DNA of 64,000 bases from the NCBI GenBank assembly GCA_903828565.1, contig CAIKMQ010000029.1, positions 1-64,000 of the forward strand, written 5' to 3'. Positions 59,378 through 64,000 of this stretch are shown here, piece after piece (the first letter of the stretch is position 1; the number at the start of each line of letters is the position of its first letter). A program made the position numbers and the translations under genes. The notes under the pieces are model-generated. The model was not told the origin of the DNA. It did no database searches and saw nothing but the letters and a program-made list of their open reading frames with translations. The DNA comes from an uncultured Leptolinea sp. GTDB lineage: Bacteria > Chloroflexota > Anaerolineae > Anaerolineales > Anaerolineaceae.

Positions 59378-59934
59378 TAGTGACACAGACTGAAGAAAAC
59401 TTAGAAGAAGTACAAACTTTGCTGGCGCAATTGGCAATAGCATATACCCGTCCGGAGGAAAATCGCATCGATGTGATCCTCCCACCCGCTAAGTTGGTTG
59501 AAGCAGCGCGTATTATGGAAGATACCGGCTTCTGGTATTTATCTGCGATCACCGGTGTGGATCATTCCAGTTCCGCGGACACTACCAATGAAGAAAAAGC
59601 CTGGCAGCGCGTTGTTGAAGGCGAGGAACAGACGGGTTTTGGTTATTCAGGGGTTCTGGAAGCCTTGTATCACTTTTGTAAGGGATCGGTTGTGGCTACT
59701 TTACGTGTGAGAATGGGGCATGCCAATCCCAATCTGCCGAGCATCTGCGGTGTTGTTCCTTCCGCTTCATTATACGAACGTGAATTGATGGAAATGTTTG
59801 GGATTTCAATTGAGGATACACCGGTAAAAGATCACCTGTTATTACCAGATGATTGGCCGGTTGGTGTTTACCCCCTGCGGAAGGATTTTAAAGGTTTTGG
59901 CCAGCCTGAAGTAGAAGGAGGCGCTAATGCCTGA
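59374..59934 (+). CDS. Hydrogenase peripheral subunit (NuoC/MbhK-like)
   Basis: A 186-residue protein with the respiratory-chain 30-kDa domain: SLYERELMEMFGISIEDTPV and LPDDWPVGVYPLRKDF are family hallmarks. It supports the small and large subunits in the peripheral arm. The start overlaps the previous stop as ATGA, and the large-subunit gene begins 8 nt before its end. Confidence 0.93.
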   Translation: MIVTQTEENLEEVQTLLAQLAIAYTRPEENRIDVILPPAKLVEAARIMEDTGFWYLSAITGVDHSSSADTTNEEKAWQRVVEGEEQTGFGYSGVLEALYHFCKGSVVATLRVRMGHANPNLPSICGVVPSASLYERELMEMFGISIEDTPVKDHLLLPDDWPVGVYPLRKDFKGFGQPEVEGGANA

Positions 59935-61108
59935 AACCAAGCACGGAGATAAATTCATCGTTCCGATTGGGCCGCAGCACCCGGCACTAAAAGAACCCGG
60001 GCATTTTGAGTTCACAGTAGACGGGGAGACTGTTACAGGGGCATCTGTCAGGTTAGGCTTTGTCCATCGAGGGATTGAGAAAGCTGCTGAAGAGCGCACT
60101 TATATCCAGGATCTTTACCTGCTTGAGCGTATTTGCGGGATCTGTTCGCATGTGCATGCCATGGCTTTCGCTCTTGGGGTTGAAAAACTGGCAGGTGTCA
60201 CGGTCCCAGAACGGGCACAGGCGATCCGTGTGCTGGTTGCGGAGATGGAACGCATCCACTCACACCTTCTCTGGCTGGGTGTAGCCGCTCACGAAGCAGG
60301 TTTTGATACGCTATTCATGTATGCCTGGCGTGACCGGGAAAAAGTGATGGACCTGCTTGAGCAGTTATGCGGCAATCGGGTGAATTACTCGATTAACGTA
60401 CTTGGCGGGGTGAAGGAGGATGTCAATGATGTCATTCGCGACGGCATCCTCAGCGCCATGGATTACCTTGAGACACGCACCGTTCTATACCTGAAACTGG
60501 TTACGACCGAGCGCACACTCATCGGTCGGACTCGCGGAATCGGTATTATGGAAAAACAAACCGCCGCCCGGTTAGGCACCGTTGGTCCGACCGCGCGCGC
60601 CTCCGGTTTGGAGCGGGATATCCGCCTGGAAGCGCCGTATGCGGCATACTTGCAATATCCTGCCCGCATCGTTACAGAACAAACCGGCGACCTGGAAGCC
60701 CGGTTTATTGTCCGTGTCAAAGAACTTTACGAAAGTTTTCGCCTGATCAGGGGAATTCTCTCCACTTTACCCGGTGGCGAACTGACCACAAAAATGCCCC
60801 GCCGGATCCCTGAAGGGGAGACGATCTCCAGAGTAGAAGCACCTCGTGGTGAACTTTTCTATTACATAAAAAGCAATGGATCTGATAAACCTGACCGGGT
60901 GAAAGTGCGAACCCCCAGCATCAATAATTTTGCTTCTGTGATGGCAACTGCTGTGGGTCATAAACTGGCTGACATTCCCATGATCTTATCGGGGATTGAC
61001 CCCTGTTTTTCCTGCAATGACCGCATGGTTTCCATCCGCGGTAGTGAGGGTCAGCAGGCAGTGGATTGGGAAGAGCTGCGATTGTATGGAATAGAGTATT
61101 ACCGATGA
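59927..61108 (+). CDS. [NiFe]-hydrogenase large subunit, group 4
   Basis: A 393-residue catalytic subunit. Both nickel-binding motifs are intact: RICGICSHVH with C70 and C73, and DPCFSCNDRM with C360 and C363. NuoD of complex I lacks these cysteines, so this is a hydrogenase, not complex I. The chain continues 27 residues beyond R366-M367, the site at which HycE is cleaved during maturation, and a matching protease is encoded downstream. It evolves or oxidises H2 at the cytoplasmic face, with reduced ferredoxin as the likely partner. Confidence 0.96.
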   Translation: MPETKHGDKFIVPIGPQHPALKEPGHFEFTVDGETVTGASVRLGFVHRGIEKAAEERTYIQDLYLLERICGICSHVHAMAFALGVEKLAGVTVPERAQAIRVLVAEMERIHSHLLWLGVAAHEAGFDTLFMYAWRDREKVMDLLEQLCGNRVNYSINVLGGVKEDVNDVIRDGILSAMDYLETRTVLYLKLVTTERTLIGRTRGIGIMEKQTAARLGTVGPTARASGLERDIRLEAPYAAYLQYPARIVTEQTGDLEARFIVRVKELYESFRLIRGILSTLPGGELTTKMPRRIPEGETISRVEAPRGELFYYIKSNGSDKPDRVKVRTPSINNFASVMATAVGHKLADIPMILSGIDPCFSCNDRMVSIRGSEGQQAVDWEELRLYGIEYYR

Positions 61109-62040
61109 GCGAGAATATGAAAAGTATCCTTTCTTTACTCATTTTTCCAGGCGGGCTCGCCGTGATGGCAGCTGGGATGATCTATGAATACATTGACCGT
61201 AAACTGGTTGCCCGGTTTCAGAATCGTGTTGGCCCACGCTGGTTCCAGCCCCTGGCAGATTTCATAAAACTCTTAGCCAAGGAAGAAGTAATCCCTGAAG
61301 GCATACACCCGGTGTTATTTCAGTGGCTGCCAGTAGTAGCCATAGCCGGGGCATTAACTTCCGCCCTGTATGTACCCATGTTCGGAGTGGAGCCCGCGTT
61401 CCATTTTACAGGGGATCTGGTCGTCACGATCTATCTGCTCAGCATCCTGACCCTCTGTACCGGTCTGGCTGGTGCAAATGTTGCCAACCGGTTTTCGATC
61501 ATCGGCGCTACGCGAACCCTTACTCAGCTTTTTTCCTATGAAGCACCATTTCTACTGGCACTCTTTGGTCCGGCGATCGCTGCTGGTAGTTGGGATATCG
61601 CTGTGATCGAGCAGTATGCCACCAGCCATCCCTGGCTGATGGTCTTCCAACCGATCGGCTTTCTCGTTGCTTTGATCGGGTTGATGGGCAAGCTGGAGCT
61701 GCCGCCTTTTGATGCCCCGGAAGCCGAGACGGAGATCGTCTCAGGCGCGTTGACCGAATACAGCGGCCGGGGTTATGCATTATTCCGCCTGGGAAGAAGC
61801 GTTGAGTTGGTGATCGGCCTGACGCTTGTAGCGGCATTCTACCTGGGGGGAGTGGCAAATCCGCTCCTTTTCCTGGCAAAGACTCTTGGTCTGCTTCTTA
61901 TAATCGCTGCTTTGCAATCCTTATTTGCGCGTTTACGTATTGACCAGACTGTTGGCCTCTGGTGGCGCAGTGGTGCTGTGCTTGTGTTGCTCCAGTTACT
62001 GGTATTGATCGCTCTCAAGTACTTTGGAGTTGCTATATGA
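61105..62040 (+). CDS. Hydrogenase membrane anchor subunit (NuoH/MbhM-like)
   Basis: A 311-residue membrane protein with eight helices. It contains RKLVARFQNRVGPRWFQPLA, KLLAKEEVIPEG and LPPFDAPEAETEIVSG, the conserved NuoH loops that form the junction between peripheral and membrane arms. The start overlaps the large-subunit stop as ATGA. Confidence 0.95.
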   Translation: MSENMKSILSLLIFPGGLAVMAAGMIYEYIDRKLVARFQNRVGPRWFQPLADFIKLLAKEEVIPEGIHPVLFQWLPVVAIAGALTSALYVPMFGVEPAFHFTGDLVVTIYLLSILTLCTGLAGANVANRFSIIGATRTLTQLFSYEAPFLLALFGPAIAAGSWDIAVIEQYATSHPWLMVFQPIGFLVALIGLMGKLELPPFDAPEAETEIVSGALTEYSGRGYALFRLGRSVELVIGLTLVAAFYLGGVANPLLFLAKTLGLLLIIAALQSLFARLRIDQTVGLWWRSGAVLVLLQLLVLIALKYFGVAI

Positions 62041-62459
62041 AAATCGGCAGCCTGATCGGTGATATTCTTAAATCATTCTTCAAGAAACCCGCAACCATCC
62101 TTTACCCGGTTGAGCGGATCCACGCTCCGGAAAGATATCGCGGCCAATTATTCTGGGAGCCGGAAAAATGCAGCGGTTGCCAACTGTGCGTAAAAGACTG
62201 TCCCAGTAATGCCATTGAACTGATCGTGCTGGATAAAGTAAATAAACGCTTTGTGATGCGGTACGATAAGGATAAATGCACCTATTGCGCGCAATGCGTG
62301 GCTAGCTGCAGATTTGCCTGCCTGAATATGAATTCAGACCAATGGGAATTGGCATCCCTGCGTAAAGAACCTTTTACGGTCTATTATGGCAAAGATGAAG
62401 ATGTCAGTTTCCTCCTGGCAGAGCGAGCTGCAACAAGCCATCTGCATTCCACGGAGTAA
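62037..62459 (+). CDS. Hydrogenase ferredoxin-like subunit (NuoI/MbhN-like)
   Basis: A 140-residue iron-sulfur subunit with two [4Fe-4S] motifs: C45-C48-C51-C55 in CSGCQLCVKDCP and C81-C84-C87-C91 in CTYCAQCVASC. It receives electrons from soluble ferredoxin. The start overlaps the previous stop as ATGA. Its last 74 bases overlap the protease gene, an unusually long overlap for this operon. Confidence 0.94.
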   Translation: MKIGSLIGDILKSFFKKPATILYPVERIHAPERYRGQLFWEPEKCSGCQLCVKDCPSNAIELIVLDKVNKRFVMRYDKDKCTYCAQCVASCRFACLNMNSDQWELASLRKEPFTVYYGKDEDVSFLLAERAATSHLHSTE

Positions 62460-62937
62460 CAACCACCAGCCGGTAGTGTTTGTTGGTGTCGGCCGGGTGG
62501 AAAATGGTGATGATGGCGCAGGTATCACAATAATCAACCGGTTGATGTCAGTCTGCAAGGATTCTGAAAAATCCCTGTTCATCAATGGTGGTGCGGCACC
62601 TGAAAACCTGTTAGGTGTCATTACACGATCACAACCCAGACTGGTCGTCTTCATTGATGCAGCACAAATGGACCGGGAACCGGGTTGCGTGCAGGTAATA
62701 CCCATTGAAATGATCGGCGGATTGACTGCAGTAACGCATGGATTATCTTTTGGTATAATAGGCAGGTATTTACAGGACGAAGTGGGGTGCAGGGTGATGG
62801 TGTTAGGTATTCAGCCACAGAGTAACCAGCCGAACACCACCCTCTCACGTGTCATCTCTGACGTAGTCCAGCAAGTTTCTGATTCTTTGGAGGCTCTGGT
62901 AAGGGATGAAGAACGTGGAAAGTATATCTTTAGCTAA
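62386..62937 (+). CDS. Hydrogenase maturation protease (HycI/HyaD family)
   Basis: A 183-residue peptidase-M52 protein that removes the C-terminal extension of the [NiFe] large subunit after nickel insertion. FVGVGRVENGDDGAG is the N-terminal metal-binding motif, and VFIDAAQMDREPGCV and the HGLSF segment follow. Residues 1 to about 29 are upstream of the family domain, so the true start may be the ATG at 62395 or 62401, or even later. It overlaps the ferredoxin-like gene and the CDF gene. The hyp genes needed for the metal site are not in the window. Confidence 0.88.
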   Translation: MAKMKMSVSSWQSELQQAICIPRSNNHQPVVFVGVGRVENGDDGAGITIINRLMSVCKDSEKSLFINGGAAPENLLGVITRSQPRLVVFIDAAQMDREPGCVQVIPIEMIGGLTAVTHGLSFGIIGRYLQDEVGCRVMVLGIQPQSNQPNTTLSRVISDVVQQVSDSLEALVRDEERGKYIFS

Positions 62938-63832
62938 TAAGGAAAAATCTCAGGTTGCTCTTACTTCTGTAGCAGCAGCAGTCGGGCTAACGGCATTTAA
63001 AATCGTTGTTGGTATCATGACCAACTCTCTGGGCATCCTGGCCGAAGCTGCCCATTCTGCGCTTGATCTGATTGCAGCGTTGGTGACCTTTTTTGCTGTA
63101 AAACTATCGGGTAAACCGGCAGATGATTCCCATCATTATGGTCATGGAAAAATCGAGAACCTTTCGGCTTTATTTGAAACGCTGTTATTGTTAGTCACCT
63201 GTGTTTGGATCATTTACGAAGCTTATGAGCGCCTGTTCGGAGTACGCAAGGATGCTGTCGTGGAAGCATCGATGTGGTCCTTTATTGTGATGGCGACTTC
63301 CATCTTCATTGATTACAACCGTTCCCGAATGCTGTACAGAGCAGCCCGTAAGCATAAATCCCAGGCACTGGAAGCTGATGCACTTCATTTTTCAACGGAT
63401 ATCTGGTCATCTTCCGTGGTCATCCTGGGTTTGATCGGGGTGTTGGTAAGCAAGAACGTCCCTGGTATGAAGTGGCTGATCCAGGCCGATGCTGTAGCGG
63501 CATTGGGTGTAGCCGTAATCGTCGTTTTTGTTAGCCTGCAACTGGGTAAACGCACTGTCATGGCTTTGTTAGATACTGCGCCAATAGGACTGGATATACG
63601 GATAAAAAATATCGTGGAGGCTTTACCCGGGGTGACGGATTGCCACCAGATCCGGGTACGTCAGGCTGGCCCGGATCTCTTTGTGGATGTGCATGTCCTG
63701 TTGGATGGCAGCTTATCGCTTAAACAGGCGCATTTGCTGACAGAGCAGATTGAAGAAAAAATCAAAATGGAAACACACGCGCTGGATATCACTGTGCATC
63801 CAGAACCAATAGAGGAACCTTTCGTTGATTGA
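62906..63832 (+). CDS. Cation diffusion facilitator transporter
   Basis: A 308-residue CDF/FieF-type protein with six helices. The metal sites are in AEAAHSALDLI (helix 2 HxxxD) and DALHFSTDIW (helix 5 HxxxD), with the loop HHYGHGKIE after helix 2. The C-terminal cytoplasmic domain (about 215-300) has QIRVRQAGPDLFVDVHVLLD. CDF proteins export Zn, Fe, Mn, Co or Ni by H+ exchange. It overlaps the hydrogenase-protease gene by 32 nt, which suggests co-expression with the hydrogenase. Confidence 0.93.
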   Translation: MKNVESISLANKEKSQVALTSVAAAVGLTAFKIVVGIMTNSLGILAEAAHSALDLIAALVTFFAVKLSGKPADDSHHYGHGKIENLSALFETLLLLVTCVWIIYEAYERLFGVRKDAVVEASMWSFIVMATSIFIDYNRSRMLYRAARKHKSQALEADALHFSTDIWSSSVVILGLIGVLVSKNVPGMKWLIQADAVAALGVAVIVVFVSLQLGKRTVMALLDTAPIGLDIRIKNIVEALPGVTDCHQIRVRQAGPDLFVDVHVLLDGSLSLKQAHLLTEQIEEKIKMETHALDITVHPEPIEEPFVD

Positions 63833-64000
63833 GGTCATCGAGCACCATGCACTAGGACTGATTGCCAGCTGTGCTCAGGTTCCTTCTTTTACGACATTTG
63901 AAGACCGCTTGCATCCAACAATACTGGCTCTTGCAGGTAGATCCACGGGAGTCCGGGTGTATTCCGTGCTTGAACGGAATCTGGTAGTCCATATACCCGG
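63825..64000 (+). CDS. Start of an unidentified gene, truncated by the window edge
   Basis: An open frame starts with TTG at 63825, eight bases after AGAGGA, overlaps the CDF stop by 8 nt, and runs off the end of the window after 58 codons. It begins IEVIEHHALGLIASCAQVPS and continues with FTTFEDRLHPTILALAGRS. I do not recognise the family. The tight overlap suggests that it belongs to the same operon. Confidence 0.55.
   Translation, partial: MIEVIEHHALGLIASCAQVPSFTTFEDRLHPTILALAGRSTGVRVYSVLERNLVVHIP

Noticed and set aside
54456-62459. Respiratory complex I (nuo) operon
   Set aside because: The large subunit has both [NiFe] CxxC motifs, there are no NuoE, F or G subunits, and a hydrogenase maturation protease is in the operon.

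Overview
The window looks like chromosomal DNA of a bacterium of the phylum Chloroflexota, probably class Anaerolineae. That is inferred from gene content: a two-domain phosphoglucose/phosphomannose isomerase, lipoproteins with NBR1-type Ig-like and toast-rack domains, a bactofilin-like membrane protein, an RRM RNA-binding protein, a bacterial family-B DNA polymerase cassette, and lipobox signal peptides with no sign of an outer-membrane lipoprotein system. No marker gene such as 16S rRNA is present, so the assignment is tentative. The 65 protein genes are densely packed. There is one tRNA, no rRNA and no CRISPR array. The only possible mobile DNA is a short repeat pair at the left edge.

Layout. 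1-1600: two DUF1214/DUF1254 genes beside a repeat pair. 1.7-4.8 kb: DEAD-box helicase, divergent RRM protein with a structured leader, and an EamA transporter with a histidine-rich tail. 4.85-7.9 kb: tRNA-Ser and an operon of NBR1-domain lipoprotein, rsmI and PGI/PMI. 8-12.4 kb: a phosphonate-type ABC transporter whose two permeases carry unusual extracytoplasmic domains. 12.5-18.9 kb: Cys/His-rich small protein, phosphoesterase, beta-helix lipoprotein, rpsT, argS and a cDPG-synthetase-like GTPase. 19-25.7 kb: a phosphate regulon (PhoB/PhoR-type two-component system, then pstSCAB behind a three-repeat PHO box). 25.9-27.8 kb: obg-nadD. 27.8-30.8 kb: ECF sigma, anti-sigma, bactofilin-like and toast-rack envelope-stress operon. 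30.8-36.9 kb: nucleoside kinase, CAT-like acetyltransferase, tex and a lytic transglycosylase. 37-47.8 kb: ppdK, an NMT1/SsuA-type ABC transporter, menA, DegV, a NarL-type regulator, EamA, GyrI-like and CBS proteins. 47.8-50.8 kb: MFS exporter, pentapeptide-repeat protein and DUF2089/SHOCT regulators.

51.1-54.3 kb holds the most interesting locus: a tightly coupled three-gene operon on the minus strand. It encodes a RecA-fold protein without a normal P-loop, a 97-residue helical protein, and a family-B DNA polymerase with altered exonuclease and motif C residues. It is read from a near-consensus leaderless promoter whose 17-bp spacer is filled by an SOS-box-like palindrome. The organisation recalls the ImuA-ImuB-DnaE2 mutagenesis cassette but is built on a B-family polymerase.

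54.4-62.9 kb encodes a group 4 membrane-bound [NiFe] hydrogenase with Mbh-like gene order, including both nickel-binding CxxC motifs and its own C-terminal maturation protease. A cation-diffusion-facilitator gene and a partial gene follow it. A recurring theme is start codons lying 6-7 nt downstream of a TATAAT-type box, some with a clear -35 box at 17 bp, which indicates leaderless transcription for a subset of genes.
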